Positions 48,001-60,235 of a DNA stretch of 64,000 nucleotides are shown piece by piece (positions within the stretch are counted from its first letter, which is position 1; every line of letters starts with the position of its first letter). Position numbers and translations under genes: made by a program. This DNA is from Serinus canaria. Taxonomy: Eukaryota; Chordata; Aves; Passeriformes; Fringillidae. The notes below the pieces were generated by a model. That model was not told the DNA's origin, did no database searches, and was given only the letters and a program-made list of their open reading frames with translations. The DNA lies in contig NC_066343.1 of assembly GCF_022539315.1 (NCBI RefSeq), positions 43,958,433 through 44,022,432 on the forward strand, written 5' to 3'.

Positions 48001-51000
48001 TTGTCTGGGCTTGGAGAAATAATTTTCTGGTTCAGTTTTCTCTTATCAGGGCCTAATACCACTTGATGCAGACATTGCACTGGAAAGAGCTTCAGAAAGA
48101 TGATGACTGCAACCTGAGTCCTTCATCCATATCATCCAGACAACGGTAGGCTTGCCTTTCAGCTCCAACACCACAGAACTCAGCTGAATCCAAAGATACT
48201 GCTCTCAGTGAACATAGACTCTTGAACAAAGCTGATCAGTAGGAGTAATTCCCATTTCCAAGATCATATGCATGCTGCAGCTGTTTCTGGGTGGGTCACA
48301 TGCTGCTGATGATTTGCATGCAGAAGATAGTTAAGTACAGCTTGTAGAGACATGCTCTCCCAACAGCAATACAGTAGGGTTGTGATGGACGTTCAGGAAA
48401 GGAGAAGCCACAAGATTTTTCCACCAGTGCAAATCTCAACTAGACTTTGAAATGGGAGATCAAGAAAAGAATAGTATAAACAAGATTTTTAGGAACTGGC
48501 AGGTCTTGACAGATGATAATTTTTCTTGTGACTGTGGGCAACTCATTTTTCCACACTGACTCTTTGTTGTTTATGAGATAACATATACAGTACAGAACAT
48601 ATTTTACTGGGCCTTCATGGTAGCTTATGGACCAAAGACATTCTAATAATGTCATAATTCAGTGTCATGGAAAAGCCAAAGCTAACAATGGTAGAAATAG
48701 TTATTCAAATCAAGTAGAATTTGGCCTCCAGCAAAACATCTGTAAATGATGTGGTAAGATCTGCAAGCTAATCACTTTTTACGAATAAGAACTGTATACT
48801 TAGTTCAGCTAAGGGGACAAATTTGGAGAAATCATTCTTTTAGCTGAGCTGCTGTGAGCTTATCTCAGGAGAGTTCAGTACAGACCATGACCATGTACAT
48901 GCTGTGGACAGCCTGCATATTAAAGGAGAAACACAAAGTTCCCATAATTGGCCTACAGAATGTTTCACTCTTTCATCCTCCCTTGTTGCTACATGTCTTT
49001 CTTGCTTTTATTGAGTCATTATGCAATTTATAGAACAAATGCAACTGCATTTGCAGCACTGTACTTAGTGACGCAAAAAAAAAAAGTAAGTAAACATTTA
49101 CTTTTCCTGCCTAGTTCTTCTTTATCTGCAGGCGCCCCCAGGAGAAGAGATGAGGAAATCTAAAAGTCCTCCTGATATTATACCGCTTCTTGCTTCTTAG
49201 AAATGTTTCTCTAAATGGGATCAGCCATCACTTCCTATTAGTACAACCAGCCTTTTCAGTGATGACATTACACAACAGGCAAGACTGTGATTACTTATGG
49301 TCATAAGACTAGTCTTGTGAATATACTCCTGTGTCCTACTGCATTCTGAGGGGAGAGTGCTTTGCTTTGCAAAACTGCTGCAAAGATTTGAAATCTCAAG
49401 TGGCTGCAGAATGCTATACAGCCGCTCTCAGCTCCTTGCTATCCTCTCTGGTATTGTGCACCATATCTTAATCTCTTCCATGCCTATTTTTCATAGACAC
49501 TATCTAACTGGCCTTCTCATTTTGCCTTCTCAGTAGAGATTGCCATGCTGTTGTGAAGACGAATAAGACTTTTTCAGAGGAAAAATATTAGGGCAGTGGG
49601 GATGGGTTGTAAATTTCAGTGTCATTCCACTGACGAGGGAGTGAACTAAAAGAAAGACCATACATGTTTGGTCTGTAGTACTCCCTCTCAATGCTTTCCA
49701 CAGTTCACCCTTTCTAAAATCCTAGCAAGGTCTTTGTCACTCAAAAATCCTTAGGTGATGTAATGCTTCCAGATGAGTGTGTCTTTGTGAGGTGTATATT
49801 GCTCATAAATGACTGGAAAAGTAACAGGAGATCCAGCTAGGCAGATGAGGCAGTGATGGACATTAACCACAGAAAAATAAATCAGCAAGCATTGGATCTA
49901 GGACTGAAAGAAAGAAGTAACTGCCCACTCTCAGGTGCTTACTCTGGCATGGGCTGCCTCCTTTCCTGAGAGCCCACAAGGAGATAGAGTATTTTTTCTA
50001 TGCTTACCCTCTTACATTAACTCCTTGAGAAAGTGGCTGACTTCCATGCAGCTGTTCAGAAGTTAGATATCCATCTACCCTCCCTCTATCACGTATGAAG
50101 TGTATTTCTTGAAGTCACACTGGGGATGTGGTAAGAAGAGGAGAAGGCACTGCTAGTGAAAGATCACCTTCGAAATTTGGGTTGTTCTTACACCAGATAT
50201 TGGGATAACAGCAGACAGTTGGGGGAGTTCAGGCTGAAGCCTGAATTATATTGAGCACCATTCATTTTAAAACTTTGCATCAGAGCAAATCATTATCTGG
50301 GGCAGGAGTTTCTTAAAATCCTGATGTGCCTGAGCTGTTTTAGTGGATTAATGGTGAGGTATTATCAGTGAAGCAGACGCCCTCAGTTTGACTGTTTTTG
50401 TCTGGTCTCCTTTTCTTCCAGCTGGATGGAATTATGGAATGCTACCTAGGCAGAAATAATATGCTTGATGCCTTTTATGGAATAATGGGTACAGATTTGC
50501 AAGTCCCAAAAAAGTATTTATTCTTCCTGTGGCACTCAAATGCAGTCTCACATTGTGCTTGCTCTTTGCCTCGAGGAGAATTTGGTTCTTTGCAGAGGTG
50601 TAGCAGAGGGTTTCAGCAAGTCCTTCAACAGTGGAACTGCAAAAGTGACAGGCTCTGGTAAGAAAGGGTCCACCAAGTAGGCCCATAGCCACTGCAAAGT
50701 AGGAGCTTAGTCAAGAAAATTAAAGAATTGCCCCAGGAAAAGAAGCCCAAGTGTCTAAATTCTTCTCTCATAATGAAACTGAGCTATTACAGTTTTAAAT
50801 TGCAAGTGTTCTGACTTTGCTGTGGCTTCCTCATGCTATGCATGCCTTATTGAAAAAAGAAAAAGCGGCCCTCTCCAGAACAGCCCCATTCTAATCTCAC
50901 AATACAAATTGGGTAGAGATCCAAGGAAGTCAGTGACCTAATGTGGATGTAAAGTCAGAGTGAGGGAAATAACAGTCCAGCAGCAGCTAACCTAGCTCTG

Positions 51001-53249
51001 TGGATGCCTGGGTACACAATCACTAGAGCGACCCCAAAAGGAAATATGTTTGAAGAGATCACTTCACAGAATATGCATGAAACCTTTCTCATAAAAGTTT
51101 AAATTCAGCATTGTGGTGCAGTCCCTTCAGCAAAACTAATGCATTAGCAAAGAAGAGAGCAGCTCATAAAAGAGGTAGAGTATTCCCTCCTCCCCCTGGT
51201 TCTTGTCCACTTGCATGGTTGTGATAACCCTTCACCCCTTCAATCCTTTCATGCTTATTTCTTTTTTAAGGGCACCAAGAAAAATAAACAGTTAATTTTA
51301 AGTTAAAAACAACAACAAGAAAGTGAAAAATAAACCCTTGGGATATTGCTTAAAACCCAGAGGTCATAAACCCCAAGACAATGGCTTTTGGTGCACCTGG
51401 AGTAAGAGAATCTACATCTCAGTAGCAAATTTGTGAGTTCTGTGAGGGGCCAAGATGAGAATGATGGTGGTACAGGAGGCAGAGAGCCCTCAGACCAATT
51501 ACTGCAGAATTCATCCCATTATCTGAATCTGTCTGCAGAAACTCCAGATGAAAGGTGTCCACCGTGGCTGTGAATTGGTTCCATTTCCAGGTGATCCTGC
51601 AAATCACACGGAGTATCTCCAGGCTGCTGCTGCCCAGAGTATCAGGGAGCCCCTCTGTGCTAATGTGGGTCTGCAGATGTGTCCCACAGAGTATTACTGC
51701 CTCAGGTCTTCAAAGGAGGATAATCATATTTAAAAAACAAACCTTGCCTCTAAGTATCATATACTAGCTTGGGCTGAATAACTCACAGACCTAGCTTTCC
51801 TATTTTCAATTCTGGAACTAGGTAAGGCTGCAATAACTTGAAGCTCCGTCCACTGTCTCCCACCTCATATTCTTCTGTGTACAAAGAAACAACTCTCGGC
51901 TGGTTTGTTTCGTGAAAAGCCTTTTTTGACTAGCATGAGTGGAATTGATACATACAAAATTACTTAAGCTGTAATAACAGAGTAAACAAAGATGCCTTAA
52001 AAAAAAAAAAAGAAGTTTTGTGCTCTCTGGAACGAGTACGCTCTCTTTCCAGGACAATGTAGGTAATCCTAAAAAATATCCTAGGTAATTGTGTAAGAGT
52101 GGGCACAAGGGTCCCTGAGCTAATATTTCAGAAACAGTTATCCATCCCTCAGGACTTTGGGGTGGGATCAGGATCTTTTGTGCAGCAGGCAATATTGTGC
52201 AACAGTTCCCACAAGTCCTCAGGGAAGCAGCATTGATGTATGGAACACTTATGCTGCCAAATGGGGACATCTAGTGCCATTTCAGCCACTGTCTGGCTTG
52301 CACCTGCAGGTTTAGATGGTCCCAGGTCTCCGTAGGGCCCTGTGTCAGATCTGCCAGCTCCCTACAGACCTCATGGGTTGCATGGATTCCAGAATGGATT
52401 ACACAGCACCACAGAAATTCATGTGTTAAGCAACTGAAATGTGCCAAGGGTGCTGCGGCTAATGAGGTGACAAGAAACTGGTGATGCCTACAGCAGAACT
52501 GGAAGAAAATAGAAATGAGAAATGCAAGAATGAGGAATGAGCTGGGGCTTCAGGTGTGGGGTTAAGAGTTGGGTGTCCTGCATCCAGTACCCTGTCACAA
52601 GCTGTTGAATAAGAGGAGAGTAATTAAATTATTAAATAATATTTAAAGAATCTTTCCTCATCCTCTTTTGCCATGTGTTTAACAACAGGTGATACTTGTC
52701 GTTTCTTTCCAAGATATTTAGAAGATATTTAGTTTGGGGCTCCAGCTGTTACTGCATGTCTGCACAGTAGAACATGGATTCTTTTACAGTTCTCACAAAC
52801 AAGAGAGGGAGCACAGAAAAAACAGTTCCTTCTTCAAGTCTTCCATCTCTTTGCTTTTCATCTGACTCTGACTCTTTCTTTTCTAGTTAGAAAGAAAGCA
52901 TGCCTGTCCTCCATTACACTTATTTCTGCAGTTTGCACTAAAAGCATTAGGATAGGTACTTATCCCTAATATCAAAACCACAGAGTCTCACTTTTTAATT
53001 TCTCTCTTGATTATCTGATTCCTTTTTTCAAACTAGAACACCCCTCCCTCCTTCTCTGATATGTTTTTCCCCTTTTAAAAGTGTATCTATTGCCCTAAGT
53101 GCAGCTGAAATGAGTGAACACGTTATGTGGCGCTTCAGGGAATTCCTGAAGGATTGATTCAATTCTTCTGGGATCTGCATTCTGAGAACTGAGAGCACAA
53201 GTGCTGCAAAACCTGTTTGTGATTCAAACCCAGACATTAATATATATTA
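45089..53249. other. intergenic, no gene recognised
   Basis: Eight kilobases of unique AT-rich DNA with a TTTG run at 45539-45575 and short T or A runs. A 13-base ATCATAGAATGG match to the CR1 3' end at about 46864 is too short to call. The frame at 51818-52270 (150 codons, -) has no recognisable domain. Confidence 0.55.
45539..45575. repeat. (TTTG)n microsatellite
   Basis: Two short runs of TTTG units interrupted by TTAGTAAG. Confidence 0.85.
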
Positions 53250-53282
<33 letters not shown>

Positions 53283-53310
53283 CATGTGTGCATGTGTGCA
53301 TGTGGGTGTG
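53250..53310. repeat. (TG)n microsatellite with TGCATG variants
   Basis: Fifteen TG units are followed by several TGCATGTG units. Alternating purine-pyrimidine DNA like this can adopt Z-DNA. Likely polymorphic. Confidence 0.9.
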
Positions 53311-56300
53311 TTGAGGGAAAAAATAAAAGTTGACTCAAAGAAAGAAAATCAGAGGCAGAAAAAAGACCTGGTTCCTGAGGGTTTTGGGGTATGTTTTTTT
53401 TAAGTGAAAGCTAATGGAATCCAATATAACTGCTGAAACCTTGTCATCCTTGCTATCAGTGAGAGCCTTTGAATAAGCTAAATCCTTAATCAGTATAGCC
53501 TAAGACCCCAATGACTATGTGCAGAAGTGTTAGTCCAGATAAATCCTTGAAGGTTTCAAAGATTTGAAGAGCACTGGCACTTTTCTGTGTAGTGCCTGCC
53601 CTTTGTCCTTTTCTCCATGATGTCATTATTGAAGTTTTACACTCACTATGCATGGTGTAAGTTGACATTGACAGTTTCAACACTTTCACACTGACTCTGG
53701 AGGATTGTTAGCTTTGAAGATATTTGGCCTTGAGCAGTGAATTCTTTTTTTGAGCTCATACTGGCTTATAATATCTGAGAAGGTTTGCATCAGTACAGCC
53801 CCAGCTTGAATTATGAGAGAAGGCTGGTTTCCAACTTGGAACTGATACCCACATGATAGAAATAGAGAACATTATACCATTTCAGATGGGCAGCACAGTC
53901 AATGTTCCTGAATCCCCCTGGGATGCAACAATGAGTTTTCATTTTAACATCACAGTTAAAGCTACATCGGCAGCGTGGCTTTTCTTGTAATCAGAACTCT
54001 GAAAAGCAGTTAGGCTTGGAAATGACTGTAAGAATATGCGATCTTCTGCCCTGTGATCTGTTTGTTATTAGGTTTTTGGAAACATCTGCATGGGGCCAGA
54101 GGCATATTTCATATCAGTGTAATTTAATTCAAGTATTTTATGAAAATAAAAATAAAATGCTGTGTGGTGATTTAGAGACATTGAATATCAAAGCACACAA
54201 GCACTGACAAGCAACACAAAGAAAGTGAGCTGTTCAGACACTTACTCATATGAGTTGTCCCATGGAACTTTATCAAGATGACACACATAAGCAAAGATTT
54301 AAAGGCTGTGTCCAAAGCCTAAGGCATTAGTGACCAGTTGGTGGTAGGTTTTGAGACTCCTCCAGCTGCAAGCAAAGAGACTTCTCTACATGTCAAAGAA
54401 CCTTTGAGGTGCGAGGGCCCAGCACCTTCAAGAATAAAGGGCTGTTGTAACAGGAAGAGCTGTGGGAGAGAAAATCTTCCAGGACTCGTGAGCTGAGTCT
54501 GTATCTGTCCTTAACAAAATTTCCTACAGTTTTTCCTACATTTCCTGGTAAGGATAAAATATGATAGTAGGAACTGCAGCAACCTGAAAATTTCTAGCTC
54601 AGGAGGTGAAATCCCATCAGCTACCATCCTTGAATACAAATGACATCTAGAGGTTCAAAATACAGTGTTCTTTTTGAAGTTCTCAACCGACCATATCAAG
54701 ATAAACCCAGCTGAAAAGCTGAAAGAGCAGGAATGGAATTAAATCTGATTGTTCCAGTATACCTGTCTCACTCTTTTAATTAAGGATGAAAACAAAGTCA
54801 CTAAATCAGGACAAAAGGTTTTTACCCACCTGTATGCATATTTAGCTTCAATCCTTTGGTCAGATATTGTGAGTAGTCACAGAGCTTATTTAAAGTCTTG
54901 CATCTCTTGTATAATCAGAAGCATAGCTGTATTGAGCCCTTCTCCTGAAATGTCTTAAATCAGTGAAAACTTTTGTTGGATTTTCTAACTGGCATTATTT
55001 GGCCAATGCTAATTCCAGAGCTATGCACAGAACACATAAAATTTTAGGGTTTGAGAAGGTACCAGAACCTCAACGCAGAAACAGTTGCATGAACAATAGA
55101 TACCTCTTCCATTGAACTTTTGGCTGTGGTTCATGCTCTCTGCTTTCACATACCAACTGTTGCCTTCCCCCTTGCAGTCTGGATTTAGGCAGTCTTCCAG
55201 CTCCCTTGGTCCCTGTGACTGACACAGGGTGTGTCCCTCAACAGTGACACAAGTCTCTCCTGGGACTTCCCCACTCGAGCTGGGGTCAAGTTCAACCAGT
55301 GTAGGCTTGGGAAGGACCACACTGGGTTGACACTGATTAACAACAGTCTTCAGGGAGAGGTACAATAGGGAGTCTTCTCAACAAGAAGAGAGATAGTAAG
55401 AGCTGCCAAAACGTGCATTTCAGCCCTCTAAAAGAAAAGGTTCTTTCATTTTCTCTGGTCAGTTCTACTAGCATAAGCTATGCAGGATTCATTCTCAGAT
55501 GAAGCAACCTCTGTAACCTGCTCACCAAGATGTGTGGGCAGAGCTGCTTGTGCTCCTGGGCTCCAGTCTCTAGTTTTCACATCCTTCTTTTTTGACTTGA
55601 AGTCAAACTTCCCATATATTATTTAAACTTATAATTTAGGGGATTCAAATTTAACAACCAGTCTTAAAAGGCAACTCCCTTTTCTGAGTTCTGAATGTAA
55701 AAAAAAGCATTTCCAAATACTTTTCTGCTTTTTCTCATGCTGTCTTGCAAGGACAAATAAATGAATGATACTAACAAATACTTGAGTAAAGGTATTTTAC
55801 TTATTTTGGCCACAGAAATCCACATGAAAGGCAACAATCTTACACTAATATATAACCTCTGTAAGGTATGAAAGCTCATCAATAGTATTATAACTTCAAT
55901 CAATTCCATCTCTGAAATTGCTTTAAAACTTCCATCAGTGAAAGAACAAAGAGAACTTAATTTAGTGATTTTGCTGGGCTCTTTTCTACTCGAGTTGTAA
56001 ACTTGTGTGTAAGGTAATTGGTGGGCTTTCTGAAGGACAAATGGAATTTTAAGAAATTTGAGACTACAAATAGGTACAAAGAAAAATTACAGTCTTAACC
56101 AAGTATAATCTTATTCTTATTAAAATGCTGTAAAATGATAACCTGCATTTTATTTAACTCTTTCACTTTCATACCAGAAAAAAATTTATTGAAGTCTACT
56201 GCTGGAAGTACTTCAACCCAGTTCCTCAGTCAGTATAAAATACCCTCAGTCACTGAAATTAGTGGGCTAGTACTGAATTTCACCCACAGAGGTAAGGTGG

Positions 56301-58399
56301 AGCAATTGCACTGAATTATTCTTGTATTGTGTACAACCTGTAGTACTTCTCTACTAGTGCTCTGGAGTCTGCTGGTGTTACTGTATTTATAAATTGCTTC
56401 TGGCTACCTACTCAGTAAGTCACCAGAAATGTAACAAAAATCAATATAAGAAAAAAAAATTCTTGTTGCTGCTATGATTTTCTTCTACTTATATACAGCC
56501 TAAAAGGTTCACAGGAAAACTACTTCTGAAGCTTCAAATCATAACTTTTTTCTTTTCTGTTACCTAGTTTTTCGACATATAGACTCATTTTACTTTGAAG
56601 TAGAATCATTCTAAGACACAGTTTTCGTCTGCTTGGTTTACTGGTGCTTTTGTGGGCACAAAATATTCATGTCTGTCTTTGCTCTGATGAGAGCCATTGT
56701 TCTTGTGTAGTAAGTGACAGTTCTTTGAGTGGCTGGGTTAAAACTTGTCTTAAAGCGTCCTGACTTGGCACAACATGATTCTGGTCCAGGATTTAGCTGC
56801 TGATTGGTAAAGTTTATATAAGGCAGGGTAGTGTGTCAAAATCCTTAGTCAGGGTGAATATGCTTCTCTAGGTAGGTTAAAAATTAAATTATTTGCCAGA
56901 TAAGGGCATATTAATATGTACATGTTGATGTTGAGAGCTACAATAAGATTCCTATTGAATTTCCATGACAGCTACTATATCATTTACTACCAAAACTCTT
57001 AGTCAGTTGCTCAGTGATTTCTCTCATCTCCTGAAATATTTTGGTACAGAACAACAGTCCCCCTACAACTATTTAATGCAGCGTTCTCACAGATGGAGGG
57101 TGAGCAAATAGGTAAAAATGAACAGTAGTGAACATTTCTCAGCTATCAGCATGGATTGACACCACCCCAGACTTGAAAAAAAAATGCATTTTCCCCAAAG
57201 TCCCAGCCCTTCTTCAAAAGATCATTTATTTATTTAATTTTTCCCACAATACATTTGTGAATGGCAAAGCAACATGAAAAACAGAATGGAACAGATGCTG
57301 ACTGAGGCAAGGTTCTGAGAGGATTGTATCAGGATTGTTTGAACTCTGGTGCATCTTTGGGAGGCAGAAGAGCAACTGGAAGTGGGTGTTTAACAATCAG
57401 CTACCTTTGACTCTAAGCACAAAGAAATGAATGAAAATTAATTACCTTAGAGACAGAAAACGATGTGGATTACATTGGAGTTTTTCATCGTCTTGCCATT
57501 TTTTACAGCCAAGTGGTGCAGGAGTGGGGCAGAAGACATCTGAAATATTTACAGAGTTTGGGAATAGCAAAGGGAGCAAGACAGGATAGAAGGTTAATGC
57601 CATCTTTAATATGGAAAAACTACTCTCTTCCTGTGACATATGCCTTTGGGATAATCTTGATAAATGCATGAGTATGATCAAAATGTCAGCCAGACTTTCA
57701 TTAGTTTCTATCTCCCCCTTGAATGCTCCTCAACAGTCTAGAAGTTACCTGCATCTGTCTAGAAGTGGAGATTATGCAGATTACACAGTTACAAAGACAG
57801 TTTTTGGAGAGGGGCAAAAGATATTGCTAAGATAATTCCCTTTTACCCCATAACGCTAATGGGAACTATGAGGTTCTCACTGTGTGCATGTGCATATATA
57901 TTGTCTGACACCCATTTTGGAATCATGATACATAGGATACACATTGCATCAACCTAATGACTGCAGTGCTTGGCAGAGCTGAACTTTTGGCTAGAAGGAT
58001 ATTTTGGGGTGTTTAATACCATAAGTGTAAATTATGCCTCTAACTTTTCTTCTTTCACTGTTTCTAGTTAAGAATCCTGCTGGTTTATTTCATTTTGCAG
58101 CATGATTGCATAAGAATACTTAACCATTTTTTAAAGTACTTAGAAGCAACATAGTAAGAGTAAAGCTTACCTAAGATCTTTGCAGAAAGTCCCAAGTGGC
58201 CCTTAGTTGACACTCTCCAAATATTAGGGACTTCCCTGAGAGAGGATCTTCCCATCCTGAGAGAAAGCAGCCTCTTACATGATTTGTCCTAAAAGGTCTC
58301 TCTGTGTTCTACTCTGACAATCCACCTGCCTTGTCTGTAAGGGTATATCCCATCATATACTAACTTCATTGAACTCTTAGATTATCCTTGAGGGGCATC
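53311..58399. other. intergenic, no gene recognised
   Basis: AT-rich unique DNA. A Cys-containing 114-codon frame on - (55021-55365) was examined and not assigned. An ATTGG box and a TATATAAGG box lie close together at 56801-56823 with no open frame behind them. Confidence 0.55.
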
Positions 58400-58428
58400 A
58401 AAAAAAAAAAAAAAGAAAAAAGAAAAAC
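58400..58428. repeat. A-rich run
   Basis: Fourteen A, then GAAAAAAGAAAAA. No retroposed body was recognised to its left. Confidence 0.8.
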
Positions 58429-60201
58429 AGGAGAAAACTTTTAAAGCAGGCTCCTTGTTAACACCCTAGCAGTGGGAATTTGTTGCATCTGTCTGCTGAA
58501 CACTGATAGATCACATACAGCCTTGCTGGTGAGAAGACATTCCTATTACTTACCTCCACCTGCATGGAAGCCCTATGAAGGACCTTATGTCAGATAAACA
58601 GATATCATGAGACTGTCTCTAAAAGCTTTGTAATATTTACAGTGCCAAATTCTTGAGGCTGTCTTATCCCAGACCTGTACAGCCAGTTCTTGGAAAATAA
58701 GGATCTCTTGATGTTTTTCTTATTCCAGATCCTAGTCTCCCCTCAAAATCCACATTGCAAAAATTTAACATATCAATGGAGTAGTGAAGCCCACTTAGAA
58801 TTGCCTAGCCACTGCCCTCAGCTATCAGTGAAAATTATGTGGATGCTTTATAAAAATTATCTTTTTAAGTAATAATATTAATTATAATAATAATAATGAT
58901 GATTATTATACAGTTAGTTGTTAGTGTTTTGCATTACAGGTCATCTGGCCCCTGGATCAATGGGTGCACTCTATCGGTTACATGACAGAGAGATTTTTCT
59001 AAACAAAATTTGGATTCTGATCACAACAAAGAGAGTCAGAGTGTGCACAATTAGAGTTCTCTGAAACAAATGAAAGCACAAAGGAATTATAGGACCAAAG
59101 GAAAGGAAGAAGATATCTGAGAAAGAACACAGAAGCTGAGTTTGCTGCAAATCCATGGAGCAGTGTTTTGGCATTACAGAAGATGGATAGGAAGAGGAGA
59201 AGCTTAGAAAATAGTTGTGGTAATGAATCTTGGAGCAAAGTGAAAAAGAGGAGGCCAAATATAAGCAAAGTGTTGGTAGTAAAAGTGACCAAAACACAGA
59301 GGAATAGTAGTCTCTGGAGGAAAATGAGAAATTAGGAGGATGAAAACCAGAAACTGTGCTTTGAGAAAAACAAGGTGGATACCTGCATATATCTACATGT
59401 GTCAAACAAAGGAGTGTAACTCTTCCTTATCTGTGGACACACAAAAGCCAACAGCCCAATCCAGAATTTCTGTCAACATGGTTATTATATACAAAAAGGG
59501 ATGGGTAGCTGGGAGAGTGGGATTAGAGAGTTACAATGCATTAGAGCAAAAATATAGAGGGAATTTCTAAAGCCCAGGATCACATACTTCTCACAATAAA
59601 GCAAACAAGGCAACTGGCTGAGTTCTATAGGGAAAATGACATCACTGCAGATTTTTAGGGATAATCATTTAACTGGATTAGCCCCAAAGTGCTGTGTCTA
59701 AAATCAGCATCCCTGTCTCTTTATGTACTCCAGATGAAACACATTAGCAGAAATATGGCAAGGGACATTCACAATGCACTGTTCTACATTATCAGCATTT
59801 TTTACAAATCTGCAATTAGTCTAAAGGGCCTGGGTAAATTAGGCCTCTTGATAAATGAAGCACCTAGACAGGTCTCAGATTTATTGGATCTAGCTGTCCT
59901 GCTGTCCAGAGCCTGTCAGCTAGGCTGTGGAACAGAGATGGTACGGTGGGAAAGTATATGAAGCCAGCATACCTGCGAACTGCTGAGCACATGGTGAAAA
60001 GCCCTGACTAGTGTTGCTGACTGATTAGATTTGAAAGTTTCTGCCAGGAATAGTGTAAGTTTAGGGAAAATGAATGAATACGTTAAGAGATTCTCTTTAA
60101 AATTAGGTATATATGTGTGAATTCCTCTGATAACATAGAGGTAGGGACACTTAGTACCTGAGACAAAGGTGAACAAATGTGAACAATCAGAGAGAATTAG
60201 C
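58429..60201. other. intergenic, nothing recognised
   Basis: AT-rich unique sequence with a short degenerate ATT/ATA repeat at 58870-58911. Confidence 0.55.
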
Positions 60202-60235
60202 GGGGGGAGGGGTGGGGGGGGTGGGCCACAGGGGG
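60202..60235 (+). other. strong potential G-quadruplex
   Basis: Runs of 6, 4, 8, 3 and 5 G are separated by one-base loops (A, T, T) and a five-base CCACA loop. Single-base loops and long runs make this the strongest quadruplex-like motif in the window. No gene or promoter was seen next to it. Confidence 0.7.

Noticed and set aside
51818..52270. 150-codon frame on the - strand
   Set aside because: Its length is within what is expected by chance in 64 kb on six frames. It runs through an A12 run, has no domain and no regulatory context.
55021..55365. 114-codon - strand frame with several Cys
   Set aside because: The composition is somewhat protein-like, but I recognise no family, and no splice sites or neighbouring frames support a gene. 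A protein search could reopen it.
56801..56823. ATTGG box and TATATAAGG box resembling a core promoter or LTR
   Set aside because: Spacing of about 10 bp is too close for a CCAAT-TATA pair. No open frame, CpG island or LTR ends follow.
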